A stretch of 12,690 bases of DNA from Elusimicrobia bacterium CG08_land_8_20_14_0_20_59_10 (GCA_002779045.1 PEXO01000452.1:1-12690), one strand, 5' to 3'; positions 4,765-12,690 are shown, counted from the stretch's first letter. The notes: generated from the letters alone by a model not told the origin. Made by a program: numbers and translations.

Positions 4765-6525
4765 ATGCGCTGGTCCTACATAGTACCCCGCTTCGTGCTG
4801 CTGGTCCTGGTCTGGGCCTTCTTCTTCTTCGCCTTTGATCCCCTGCTGAAGCTGGGCATAAGGAAAGGGCTGGAAAAGGGCCTGAAGGCCAGGGTGGAGA
4901 TAACCGGCCTGACCACCAGCTTTTTTCACCCGTCCCTGAAGCTGACGGGCTTCTCCGCCGCCGACTCCGACGACGAATTCCGCAATATCGTGGAATTCTC
5001 CGAACTGTCCTTCGCGGCCGCGGGGACGCAGCTGCTGGAAAAGAAACTGCTGGTGGAGAACGCCGCCCTTAGCGGGCTGCGCTTCGGCACCGCCCGCAAG
5101 ACCTCCGGCAAGCTGCCGGCCGTCGCCCAGGAACCGCCCTCCGAGCTTATGACGAGCCTCAAGGCCGAGTCGAAGAACTTCACCCTGGAAAGGGTGGCCG
5201 ACGCAAAGGCCGGCGTGAAAGAGGACTACGCCATAAACCCCGACGACCTGGAATCCGTGAAGCTGGCCAGACAGCTGGAAGAGGATTATAATAAGAACTA
5301 CAAGGACATCTCCGGACGCCTGGATATGAAGAAGTACGAAGCCGCGCTGGACTCCCTGAAGTCGCGCTACGAAAAAGCCAAAGGGGAAAAGAACTTCGCC
5401 AAACAGGCCAAGGAGTACTCCAGGATCGGCAAGGAGATAAAACAGCTCAATGCCGATTTCAAGAAGGACAAGGAAGAAGTGCGGACCGCCCTGGCCAAAG
5501 CAAAGAACGCCTTTAAAGCCATCGACGAAGCCCGGAAAAAAGACACCGCCGCGGCGATGTCAAAGATGAAGCTGCCTTCGCTGGACACGCAGTCCATAGC
5601 GCGCATGCTGGCCGGCCCGCTGCTGGCCGAAAAGACGGAGCAGGCCATGAAGTGGATGACCATGGCTAAAAGGTATATGCCCACCAGCGCCAAGGGCGCG
5701 CTTAAGAACGAGGCGCCCCGCGGCCGAGAAGTGCATTTCCCCAGGGAGAACACCTACCCCACGGTGCTGGTGCGCAAGCTGGATATAAGCGGCGAGCTGG
5801 GCCTGGAAGACCCGCTGGCCTACACCGGCACGGTAGAGGGCCTTACCAACCAGCCGCAGGTCTACGGCAGGCCCACCACGGCCTCCCTGAAAGGCGCCAA
5901 AGGCGCGCGCAGGATGGACTTCAGGCTCTCGCTGGACGCCACCGGGGACGCGATAAGGACCGATTCCTCGCTTTCCTATTCGGGCATGCCGGTAAAGGAA
6001 CTGGCCCTGGGCTCGGAATCCTCTTTTATGGTGAATATTACGGGCGCCTCCGGCGCTATAGACGCCGCGCTTAAAACCTCGGGCGGGGACCTGGACGGCA
6101 AAGCGGCCGTGCGCCTTACCGGGGGCACGTTCAAGGCGTCCGCCGACAAGATCAAGGCCGCCCCGCTGCGCTCGGCGGTGCAGTCCTCCTTCGCCGGGCT
6201 TTCTTCCGCCCTCATCGAGACCGATATCAAGGGGACCATGAAAGCGCCCAGGCTGGCGATAAAGACCGACCTGGCCGACAAGCTTTCAAAAGCCTTCACC
6301 GGCGCCCTGGGCGCGGAAGTTAAGAAGGCCAGGGAAGCCGCGCAAAAAAAGATAGACGAGGCGCTGAAGCCCTATACAGATAAGCTAAATAAGCTGTCCT
6401 CTTCTACGCAGGCCGAGCTTGATAACAAGCTGAACGGGGCCGAATCGAAGCTGACCGGGGCTGGGGATAAACTGCTGAAGGGCCTTACCCCGTCCAAGGT
6501 GAAGCTGCCGAAATTCAAGTTCTGA
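4765..6525 (+). CDS. TIGR03545 family envelope protein, AsmA-like
   Basis: This encodes 586 residues, near the family's usual length (about 550 to 600). It has one N-terminal membrane anchor (about 7-24, RFVLLVLVWAFFFFAF). An AsmA-like strand-rich segment follows (about 40-110, with ARVEITGL, SLKLTGFS and LLVENAALSGLRFG). Next is a highly charged, probably coiled-coil region (about 150-270, rich in K, E, A and D). A second strand-rich region resembles repeated beta-strands of AsmA/TamB-type proteins (about 330-500, with VRKLDISGELGL). The end is a lysine/alanine-rich helical tail (510-575). Most of the chain should lie in the periplasm. The start is fixed by GGAGGGGG (4751-4758) inside the end of the upstream gene, six bases before the ATG. 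The one-base gap to TIGR03546 means translational coupling. A role in lipid transport or envelope assembly, by analogy with AsmA-like proteins, is inference; the family has no established function that I know. Confidence 0.87.
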   Translation: MRWSYIVPRFVLLVLVWAFFFFAFDPLLKLGIRKGLEKGLKARVEITGLTTSFFHPSLKLTGFSAADSDDEFRNIVEFSELSFAAAGTQLLEKKLLVENAALSGLRFGTARKTSGKLPAVAQEPPSELMTSLKAESKNFTLERVADAKAGVKEDYAINPDDLESVKLARQLEEDYNKNYKDISGRLDMKKYEAALDSLKSRYEKAKGEKNFAKQAKEYSRIGKEIKQLNADFKKDKEEVRTALAKAKNAFKAIDEARKKDTAAAMSKMKLPSLDTQSIARMLAGPLLAEKTEQAMKWMTMAKRYMPTSAKGALKNEAPRGREVHFPRENTYPTVLVRKLDISGELGLEDPLAYTGTVEGLTNQPQVYGRPTTASLKGAKGARRMDFRLSLDATGDAIRTDSSLSYSGMPVKELALGSESSFMVNITGASGAIDAALKTSGGDLDGKAAVRLTGGTFKASADKIKAAPLRSAVQSSFAGLSSALIETDIKGTMKAPRLAIKTDLADKLSKAFTGALGAEVKKAREAAQKKIDEALKPYTDKLNKLSSSTQAELDNKLNGAESKLTGAGDKLLKGLTPSKVKLPKFKF

Positions 6526-6534
6526 CGCTGCCGC

Positions 6535-6558
6535 CGGGGCGCGGTTCCACGCGCCCCG
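6535..6558 (+). terminator. GC-rich hairpin after the TIGR03545 gene, possible terminator
   Basis: A 9-bp stem (CGGGGCGCG, 6535-6543, with 6550-6558) and a 6-base loop lie ten bases after the stop at 6525. No T-run follows, so it would be a weak intrinsic terminator, or only a 3'-end-stabilising hairpin. Confidence 0.35.
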
Positions 6559-6686
6559 CCAGCCTGCCTTATTCCCATTCTCCCCCGCCGTATAGGCCTT
6601 CATCCGGCCCGCGCATAGGTCTTTAGCCCCCTGCGCGAACGGGAAGATACTGGTACCATATATGTATATCAGAGCGGAGAGGACTT

Positions 6687-7862
6687 ATGAAAAAGACCAT
6701 TTCAATAATAGCGATAACGGCGGCCGTACTGGCCTTCGCCCCCGGCCTTAACGCGGCCGACGGCTCGGAATTCGGCGCCTCCGGCATAAGCCTTTCAGCT
6801 TCCGCCTACCAGGCGCCCGCGGTATCGTCCCCCAATGGCCTGGACAAGGCGCAGGACAGCGCGCCCGCCCACGGCTACACCGCCGGCCAGCGCCGGACCA
6901 TGGCTGACTATAATGCTACGCTGCAGAAGACCTTCACAAAAGGCCTCGCACTTGAGCCGGTGGAAAGCAAGTACCGCCCCTATGCCGATTATGAAGCCAC
7001 CGGCTACCTGATAATGAGTTCCAATTTTGATTTCAACTCCACCCAGGCCAAGCTGGAAATGGCCAGGAACCTGCCCGCGGACGCCACACTGGTCATTTTC
7101 GCCGACAACCCCGACGCGTTCACCAAAGAGGATATCCTCCGCGCCTACGAAGGCGTAGTGCCGCGCGCCCGCATAAAGGTGATCTCCCTGCCCCGCGCCC
7201 GCCAGGGCTTCTGGGCCCGCGACGGAATTCCTGTGCCCGTAATAGGCAAAGACAATACACTCACAGTGGTGGACGCGGTATACGGCCACGGCTTCGAGCC
7301 GGACGCCGAAATAGCCCGCCTCTTCAAGACCGGCCTGGAGAAACACCGGTATTATTACGAAGGCGGCAATTTCATGGCCAACCATACCGGCGCCTGCCTG
7401 ATGGTGAACCACGGCGCGCACGTGAAGATCCCGGACGAGATCTTCACCGGTCTTTACGGCTGCAAGGAAATGATACGGCTTCCCTTCGTGGACGGCATAG
7501 GCCACATTGATGAACATGCCCGCTTTATAAGTGAAAAAGTGCTGGTTACCGACATTGCCCAGTATAAGGATGTGCTGCAGGGCAAGGGCTTCACCGTGCA
7601 TATGCTGCCCAAGCCCTCCGGGCCCTACGAGACCTATGCCAATTCACTCCTCATGAACGATAAGGTCATTGTGCCGGTCTTCGGCAGGGATACCGACAAG
7701 CAGGCGCTGGCCGTGTATGAAAGCCTGGGCCTGAAGGCCACCGGCGCCGACTCAAAATCGCTCTCCAACAATGGTCAGGGCTCGGTGCACTGCATCACCA
7801 TGACCTATCCCAGGGTGCCCGCAGCCGAGTTTATGAAAGCCCTAGGCGCCCGGGAGCTATAA
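6687..7862 (+). CDS. Secreted agmatine deiminase/peptidylarginine deiminase family enzyme
   Basis: This encodes 391 residues of the guanidine-group-modifying enzyme superfamily, which hydrolyses the guanidino group of agmatine or arginine residues through a cysteine intermediate. The catalytic set is complete and in order: W-A-R-D (Asp179), E-G-G-N (225-228), G-H-I-D-E-H (His273, Asp275), Y-A-N-S (Asn319) and G-S-V-H-C (Cys369). Porphyromonas peptidylarginine deiminase uses the same D, H/D, N, C order. The start MKKTISIIAITAAVLAFAPGLNA is a Sec signal peptide, whereas ordinary agmatine deiminases are cytoplasmic, so this enzyme acts in the periplasm or outside the cell. Residues 24-95 form a low-complexity linker before the catalytic domain. 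GGAGAGGA (6676-6683) lies just before the ATG. It is probably its own transcription unit, and its 3' end overlaps a minus-strand gene by six bases. Whether the substrate is agmatine, free arginine or protein arginine cannot be decided from sequence. Confidence 0.87.
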   Translation: MKKTISIIAITAAVLAFAPGLNAADGSEFGASGISLSASAYQAPAVSSPNGLDKAQDSAPAHGYTAGQRRTMADYNATLQKTFTKGLALEPVESKYRPYADYEATGYLIMSSNFDFNSTQAKLEMARNLPADATLVIFADNPDAFTKEDILRAYEGVVPRARIKVISLPRARQGFWARDGIPVPVIGKDNTLTVVDAVYGHGFEPDAEIARLFKTGLEKHRYYYEGGNFMANHTGACLMVNHGAHVKIPDEIFTGLYGCKEMIRLPFVDGIGHIDEHARFISEKVLVTDIAQYKDVLQGKGFTVHMLPKPSGPYETYANSLLMNDKVIVPVFGRDTDKQALAVYESLGLKATGADSKSLSNNGQGSVHCITMTYPRVPAAEFMKALGAREL

Positions 7863-8078
7863 GACCAGCGCTTTAAATTCACGTGCCGGGAACAGCACGA
7901 CCGCGCCGAAGAAAATATATAACGCGCCGCAGATACGGGCATCCATACCGGAGGTCCTTATAGGGCCGCCGCCGCCCGCAAGAAAGGTCCACATTCGTCC
8001 GGAAACAAGCCCCAGCAATCCGTTCCCCGATAGAAAAACACCGAGAAAGACAATAAACCAAAAAAAGAACTGTCTCAT
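7857..8078 (-). CDS. Small two-helix membrane protein coupled to the UvrA-like gene
   Basis: This encodes 73 residues with two hydrophobic segments (about 4-24, FFFWFIVFLGVFLSGNGLLGL, shown here in outline, and 50-66, CGALYIFFGAVVLFPA) joined by a glycine-rich loop (GGGG at 35-38). I do not recognise a family. Evidence that it is real: its ATG overlaps the stop of the large upstream gene in an ATGA (8078-8075), the classic arrangement of coupled genes. Purine-rich sites (GGAGGGG and AGGAA) also lie 3 to 15 bases upstream within that gene, and the hydrophobic pattern is coherent. Its stop overlaps the end of the deiminase gene on the other strand by six bases. No terminator follows on the minus strand. 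A link to the function of the UvrA-like protein is only suggested by position. Confidence 0.65.
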   Translation of the reverse strand: MRQFFFWFIVFLGVFLSGNGLLGLVSGRMWTFLAGGGGPIRTSGMDARICGALYIFFGAVVLFPAREFKALVL

Positions 8079-11000
8079 TTTCCTGCCCCTCCGCCCCGGA
8101 TCACCTTTCCGCCTTTCCTGCCCGCGCCGGGCCCCAGTTCTATTACCCGGTGGGCGGCCGCTATCACAAGCGGCTCATGGGTGATGCAGAGGATGCTGCC
8201 GCCCCCGTCTAGAAGCTCATCAAAAAGCGTTAAAAGCCCGGCGATATCCTTGGCATGCAGCCCGCCCGTGGGCTCGTCCAGGAGGTACAACGTGTTCTTT
8301 TCCTTTCCTTCGGCCAGCCCGGCGGCCAGTTTCAGCCGCTGCAGTTCGCCGGCCGATAAAGTATGTAAAGGCTGTCCCGCCGACAAATAGTCCAGGCCGG
8401 TCTTCCCGGCCAGCTCAAGCGTCCGCAGCACGGCCGCCCTGTGTTTTCCTTTCAGCCTTTCCTCAAGGAAAGGCCGCAGCTCCCCGAAAGACATTTTCAG
8501 CAGGCCGGGCATAGAAACGCCGTCCAGCCGCACGGCCTCTATCTCCGGCCGGTAGCGGCTGCCGCGGCAGGTGCCGCAGGGCACGCGGGCGTCGGTCCAG
8601 TAATCCAGGCTCACTTCGTGAAAACCCGTACCGCGGCAGTCCGGGCAGCGGCCGTCCCTGGACAGGAAGGAGAAATGGCCCGCTTTGAAATGTTCCGCCT
8701 TGGCCGCCGCGCCGGCCGCGAACATATCGCGCAGCGCTTCGAAGATGCCCAGGAAGGTGGCGGGAATGGACGGCGAGGCCGCCGGCGGTATCTCCTGCTC
8801 CACCAGCACCAGCCGCTCAAGGGGGCCGGCTAGCCGGAATTGCGCACAATTAACGGGGCCGCCCTTGTGCCAGGAGGCGCTTATCACTTCGCCGGCCAGG
8901 CTTGTTTTGCCGCTGCCGCTTACGCCGGTAAGGGCCGTCAGCCCTCCGCAGGGGATATCCACGTCGGCGCGCTGCAGATTATTGGCGCAAGCGCCCCTTA
9001 TCTCAAGCCCCGGCCGCAGGGTACGCCGTGCATCCTTGCCGGCAGACGCGCGGGTCCTGGCTCCGGCAGAAGTGCCGGGCTTGCCGTCGGCGATTATCTT
9101 CCCGCCGCCCGCGCCGCCGGCCGGGCCCAGTTCTATCACCCGGTCGGCTATGGCCAGCATGGCGGGGGCCTGCTCCACCATCAGCACGGTATTGCCGCTC
9201 TCGCGCAGGCCCTTTATGGCGCCGCTCATCCTGGCCGCGTCCGCAGGATGCAGGCCGAAAGAAGGCTCGTCCAGCATATAGGTGACGCCGGTAAGGCCGG
9301 AATGTATCTGCGCTGCTATCTGCAGGCGCTGGAACTCACCGCCGGATAAAGTGGAGATATGCCTGGCGGGGGAGAGATAATCGAGCCCGGCCTGTTCTAA
9401 AGCCTCCAGCTTGCGCAGCAGCTCCGCAGCCAGAGGCTCCAGCACGGCTTTTTGCGGGGCCTCGCGCAGATAAGCGTCCGCGGCGGCCTTCTCTTTGAAG
9501 AAAGACAGCAGCTCAGCTATCTCAAGCCCGCAGAGCGCGGCGATATCCAGCCCGGCCAGCTTTACCCGCAAGGGGTCTTCCTTCAGCCGCTTCCCGCCGC
9601 AGGCGGGGCAGGTGTCATGCTTCATCAGGGCCAGCATGGCCGAGCCCCGGTAGTCGGCATGCTTGCGCGCATATTCTTCTTCCACCAGCGCGGCAAAACC
9701 TTTCCATTGACCCTTAAAAGTGTGCGTCCCTTCGCGGCTGCCGCGCTTATAGCTCCAGTTCACTTCCAGCGCCTGGCCGGGCAGGCCGCGCATGGCCAGC
9801 TTCCTGGCCTCCGGGGCCAGCTCCGCCCAGGGTTTTTCAATCTCCAGGCCCGCCAGCTTGCCCGCCGCGCGCAGAGCCGCAATGTACTGCCCGTGCGGCT
9901 CGCCGTAGAACTTCCCGGTCTTGCTGCCGTCCAGCGCGCCGCCGGCCAGCGGCAGCTCCGGCGCGGTCACCAGCTTGGCGGGGTCGCAGACCGTAAGGCT
10001 GCCCAGCCCGCCGCAGGCGGGGCAGGCGCCTTCCTCGCTGTTGAAAGAGAAAGCGCTTGAGAAAAGCGGCTCCAGCCCCGGCGGATATTTTCCAGCCCGG
10101 CTGTACAGCAGGCGCAGCAGGTCGTACAGGCCGGTATAGGTGCCCACCGTGGAGCGGGGGCTGTCCGAAGCCGTCTTGCGCCTGACGGCCACCGCGGGGG
10201 TAAGGCCGGCGGCGGAGCCCAGCCGGGGATCGCCGGTCTTGCCTATGAACTGCCGGATATAGGAGGACAGCCCGTCGCTGAACCTGCGCCGGCTTTCGGC
10301 ATAGACCGTATCGAAGACCAGCGAGGATTTGCCGCCGCCCGATACGCCGGTAATGGCGGTGATGCTGTTCAAAGCCAGGGAAAGGTCGAAGCCTTTCAGG
10401 TTATTGGTGGTAATGCCGCGCAGGTCCAGCGGCGCGGGAGTCCCGTCCGCGGGGGGGGAGACCTTAGGTTGAGCGGCGCCAGCCGCGCCGGCGGCATGCT
10501 TCTTCAATTCCGCGCCGGTAAAACCGTCGGCGCAGTCCATCAGCCCGGCCGGGGAGCCGGCGAAGACCAGTTTCCCGCCTTCCTCCCCGCTGCCGGGCCC
10601 CAGGTCTATAACCCGGTCGGCGCAGAGGATGAAATCCTGGTGATGCTCCACGGCCAGCACGGTATGGCCTTTCTCCGTAAGCCCGCGCAAGGCCGCTATC
10701 AGCACGCGCACGTCGGCCAGGTGCAGGCCGGTGGTGGGCTCGTCCAGGATATAGAGGATATTCCCGGCGCTTGTTTTGGACAGCTCGAAAGCCAGTTTTA
10801 CCCGCTGCGCCTCGCCGCCGGAAAGGGTGGTGCTGGGCTGGCCCAGTTTGAGATAGCCCAGCCCCAGCCCGGCCAGGGTGCGGGTAATGCGCCTTATCTT
10901 TTCCTGCCCTTCAAAGAACTTGTCCGCTTCGGTGACGGAAAGGTCAAGGATATCTGCTATGGACTTGCCCTGCCACTGTATCTGAAGCGTTTCCGGCGTA

Positions 11001-12690
11001 AAGCGTTTGCCGTCGCAGACCTCGCAGGGGATATCCACGTTCCCCAGGAAATGCATCCCTATCTGCTGCACGCCCGCCCCGCCGCAGGCTTCGCATCTGC
11101 CGCCTTTCACCACAAAGGAGAACCGGCCTTTTTTATAGCCGCGCTTCTTCGCCTCCGGCTGCGCCGCAAAGAGATCGCGGATATGGTCGGACATGCCGGT
11201 ATAGGTGGCCGGGTTGCTGTTGGGCGTGCGGCCGATGGGGGACTGGTCTATGTGGACTATGCGCCGGAAAGGTCCGGCGCCGGCTTCCGCGCCGCTTTTC
11301 TCCAGCAGTTCCTCCACCAGGCTGGATTTGCCGCTGCCGGAAACGCCGGTTATCACATTAAACCGCCCGGCGGCGAACCGGACATCGAAACCTTTAAGAT
11401 TATGTAAAGAGGCTTTATCCACGCCGAACAACTGCGCGCCGTCAGCCTCTTTTGCGGGCGCATGCTCGAACTTCTCCTTCCCGTTAAGGAAGGCCAGCGT
11501 CCGGCTGCCGGGAAGCTCGGCCTTCATGAATTCCCCGGCCGGCCCGCTGTAGAGGATCTCTCCGCCGGCCGCTCCCGGCCCGGGCCCCAGCTCAATTATC
11601 CAGTCCGCGGCGCGGATGGTGGCTTCGTCATGCTCCACCGCTATAACGGTATTGCCGTTCTCCACCAGGGTGCGCATAAGCTCAAGCAGCCGGGCATGGT
11701 CGCTTGGATGCAGGCCTATGCTGGGCTCGTCCAGCACATAAAGCACATTGCGCAGGCCGGTAACCGCCTGGTTGGCCAGCCTTATGCGCTGCGCTTCCCC
11801 GCCGGACAGCGTGGTGGATTCCCGGTCAAGCGTAAGGTAGCCCAGCCCCAGCCGCTCAAGCAGGCCGGTGCGCTTTAAAATAAGCTCCCGGACGGGCCCG
11901 GCCACGGCGGCCTCTTTCCCGCCCGGCGCCAGCTCTTCAAAGAACCGGTGCAGCTGTTTCAGGCTCATGCCGGTAAAGGCGGGGAGGTTATGGCCCCATA
12001 ATTTATAGGAAAGCGCTTGCGGGTTAAGCCGCTGCCCGCCGCAGTCCGGGCAGCAGAAAGAGCGCACGAAGCGCAGGATATTGGGATTGCGGTCGCGCTT
12101 TAGTATCTCCTCCATCACCGGGATGATGCCCCGGTAATAGCCTTCCTGCCGGGGCCGCGCCGTCAGGCCCGTCCAGCGCAGCCGCGATTCAAGCGTATGT
12201 TTGCCAAAGGGGACCGTTATCTTTTCGGAGCCGTAGAACACCACTTTGCGCTGGCTTTCGGTAAGGTCCTTCCAGGGAATATCCGCCGAGAACCCCTCGG
12301 CGCGGCAGACCTGGTCAAGCACATCCATGGTTACCTGCGAATAGATTATATACCCGTTAGGCGCGGTAAGGGCCGAAGCCCCGCCGCACAGCGACTTTGA
12401 AGCGTCGGCTATGAGCAGGGCGGGGTCTATCCTGTCCTCCACGCCCAGTCCTTTGCAGTGCGGGCACCAGCCGGCGGGGGAATTAAAGGAGAACAGGCTG
12501 CGCCGGGGCCGGGCCTGCGCGCCTGGAGCGGCCCCCAGCCGCGCGAACAGCAGGCGCAGGTAATCGTGCAGTTCGGTAAGCGTGCCCACCGTGGAGCGGG
12601 GATTGCGCAGCGCCAGGCGCTGGTTCACCGCTATCACCGGGAACAGCCCGCTGATAGCGCGCGCTTTGGGTTTGCGCGGCTTCTTGGCCG
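8075..12690 (-). CDS. uvrA: Tandem double UvrA-family ATPase, UvrA2-like (5' end outside window)
   Basis: The frame is open from the window edge; the visible part is 1537 residues, and a GTG at 12637 is internal. About 65 to 80 N-terminal residues with the first Walker A should lie beyond the edge. Residues below count from the GTG. There are four ABC modules, forming two UvrA units. Unit 1: NPRSTVGT (12-19), signature LSGGEAQR (277-284), Walker B V-L-D-E-P (301-305), Walker A GVSGSGKSS (431-439), DQSPIGRTP (464-472), zinc finger C515/C518/C538/C541, LSGGEAQR (605-612), L-D-E-P (631-634). Unit 2 after a linker (711-735): Walker A GVSGGGKSS (764-772), SPRSTVGT (826-833), zinc-type cysteines near 872 and 1010, LSGGEFQR (1097-1104), Walker A GVSGSGKTS (1238-1246), zinc finger C1331/C1334/C1354/C1357, LSAGE (1427-1431), L-D-E-P (1453-1456). 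In both units the UvrB-binding domain is replaced by about 12 residues between L-R-L-L and F-S-F-N, as in UvrA2/DrrC proteins. It should bind damaged or drug-modified DNA. A small membrane-protein gene is coupled downstream. Confidence 0.93.
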   Translation of the reverse strand, partial: AKKPRKPKARAISGLFPVIAVNQRLALRNPRSTVGTLTELHDYLRLLFARLGAAPGAQARPRRSLFSFNSPAGWCPHCKGLGVEDRIDPALLIADASKSLCGGASALTAPNGYIIYSQVTMDVLDQVCRAEGFSADIPWKDLTESQRKVVFYGSEKITVPFGKHTLESRLRWTGLTARPRQEGYYRGIIPVMEEILKRDRNPNILRFVRSFCCPDCGGQRLNPQALSYKLWGHNLPAFTGMSLKQLHRFFEELAPGGKEAAVAGPVRELILKRTGLLERLGLGYLTLDRESTTLSGGEAQRIRLANQAVTGLRNVLYVLDEPSIGLHPSDHARLLELMRTLVENGNTVIAVEHDEATIRAADWIIELGPGPGAAGGEILYSGPAGEFMKAELPGSRTLAFLNGKEKFEHAPAKEADGAQLFGVDKASLHNLKGFDVRFAAGRFNVITGVSGSGKSSLVEELLEKSGAEAGAGPFRRIVHIDQSPIGRTPNSNPATYTGMSDHIRDLFAAQPEAKKRGYKKGRFSFVVKGGRCEACGGAGVQQIGMHFLGNVDIPCEVCDGKRFTPETLQIQWQGKSIADILDLSVTEADKFFEGQEKIRRITRTLAGLGLGYLKLGQPSTTLSGGEAQRVKLAFELSKTSAGNILYILDEPTTGLHLADVRVLIAALRGLTEKGHTVLAVEHHQDFILCADRVIDLGPGSGEEGGKLVFAGSPAGLMDCADGFTGAELKKHAAGAAGAAQPKVSPPADGTPAPLDLRGITTNNLKGFDLSLALNSITAITGVSGGGKSSLVFDTVYAESRRRFSDGLSSYIRQFIGKTGDPRLGSAAGLTPAVAVRRKTASDSPRSTVGTYTGLYDLLRLLYSRAGKYPPGLEPLFSSAFSFNSEEGACPACGGLGSLTVCDPAKLVTAPELPLAGGALDGSKTGKFYGEPHGQYIAALRAAGKLAGLEIEKPWAELAPEARKLAMRGLPGQALEVNWSYKRGSREGTHTFKGQWKGFAALVEEEYARKHADYRGSAMLALMKHDTCPACGGKRLKEDPLRVKLAGLDIAALCGLEIAELLSFFKEKAAADAYLREAPQKAVLEPLAAELLRKLEALEQAGLDYLSPARHISTLSGGEFQRLQIAAQIHSGLTGVTYMLDEPSFGLHPADAARMSGAIKGLRESGNTVLMVEQAPAMLAIADRVIELGPAGGAGGGKIIADGKPGTSAGARTRASAGKDARRTLRPGLEIRGACANNLQRADVDIPCGGLTALTGVSGSGKTSLAGEVISASWHKGGPVNCAQFRLAGPLERLVLVEQEIPPAASPSIPATFLGIFEALRDMFAAGAAAKAEHFKAGHFSFLSRDGRCPDCRGTGFHEVSLDYWTDARVPCGTCRGSRYRPEIEAVRLDGVSMPGLLKMSFGELRPFLEERLKGKHRAAVLRTLELAGKTGLDYLSAGQPLHTLSAGELQRLKLAAGLAEGKEKNTLYLLDEPTGGLHAKDIAGLLTLFDELLDGGGSILCITHEPLVIAAAHRVIELGPGAGRKGGKVIRGGGAGK

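Noticed and set aside
6641..6650. GGGAAGATAC upstream of the deiminase as a third copy of the 92-111 repeat
   Set aside because: Only ten bases match and the rest of the repeat is absent; chance is a sufficient explanation.
6651..6670. Promoter -10 for the deiminase gene (TGGTACCAT or TATATC)
   Set aside because: Several TA-rich hexamers compete and none has a plausible -35, so no single promoter can be supported.
6795..7601. Minus-strand open frame of 268 codons opposite the deiminase gene
   Set aside because: It lies opposite a complete enzyme with all catalytic motifs and has no family features of its own.
10469..11407. Plus-strand open frame of 312 codons inside the UvrA-like gene
   Set aside because: It is antisense to conserved UvrA motifs (Walker A, zinc finger, signature), with no start signals or recognisable protein; a GC-rich shadow.
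12635..12637. GTG as the true start of the UvrA-like protein
   Set aside because: The frame stays open to the window edge, and the preceding residues (ISGLFP before V-I-A-V) align with the conserved UvrA segment E-G-L-S-P-A-I-S; the start lies outside.

Overview
This GC-rich window has short intergenic gaps. Frequent Sec signal peptides and a TIGR03546/TIGR03545 gene pair suggest a bacterium with an outer membrane. The mix of families would fit an uncultivated lineage such as Elusimicrobiota, but that placement is a low-confidence inference. No rRNA, tRNA, CRISPR array, transposase or phage gene was seen.

Left end (1-700): a mostly non-coding, less GC-rich stretch. It holds a 20-base direct repeat, the first ~34 codons of a cupin gene that stop abruptly at a palindrome, two GC-rich hairpins, and a rho-independent terminator for the next gene. 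At 708-1634 (minus) is a secreted protein with a possible papain/NlpC-like Cys-His pair, behind a clear sigma70-type promoter. It is divergent from a small YfiM/DUF2279-like exported protein (1742-2062).

Middle (2086-6525): a truncated N-terminal piece of a GlpA/LhgO-type FAD oxidoreductase lies downstream of mntP, the manganese efflux pump (minus). Divergent from mntP is a secreted protein of 371 residues made of two diverged copies of one ~150-residue domain; I do not recognise the family. A strong terminator ends it and abuts the promoter of a tightly coupled pair: a TIGR03546 multi-pass membrane protein and a TIGR03545 membrane-anchored, coiled-coil, AsmA-like protein. The mntP and TIGR03546 promoters sit so close to the ATG that both mRNAs are probably leaderless.

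Right end (6687-12690): a secreted guanidine-modifying enzyme of the agmatine deiminase/bacterial peptidylarginine deiminase superfamily meets, tail to tail, a small two-helix membrane protein. That small gene is joined by an ATGA start/stop overlap to a very large minus-strand UvrA-family gene running off the window. The large protein is two UvrA units in tandem (four ABC ATPase modules). Both units lack the UvrB-binding domain, as in UvrA2/DrrC-type proteins, and the second unit has altered ATPase motifs. This tandem UvrA2-like protein with its coupled membrane protein is the most unusual item here, followed by the duplicated-domain secreted protein.
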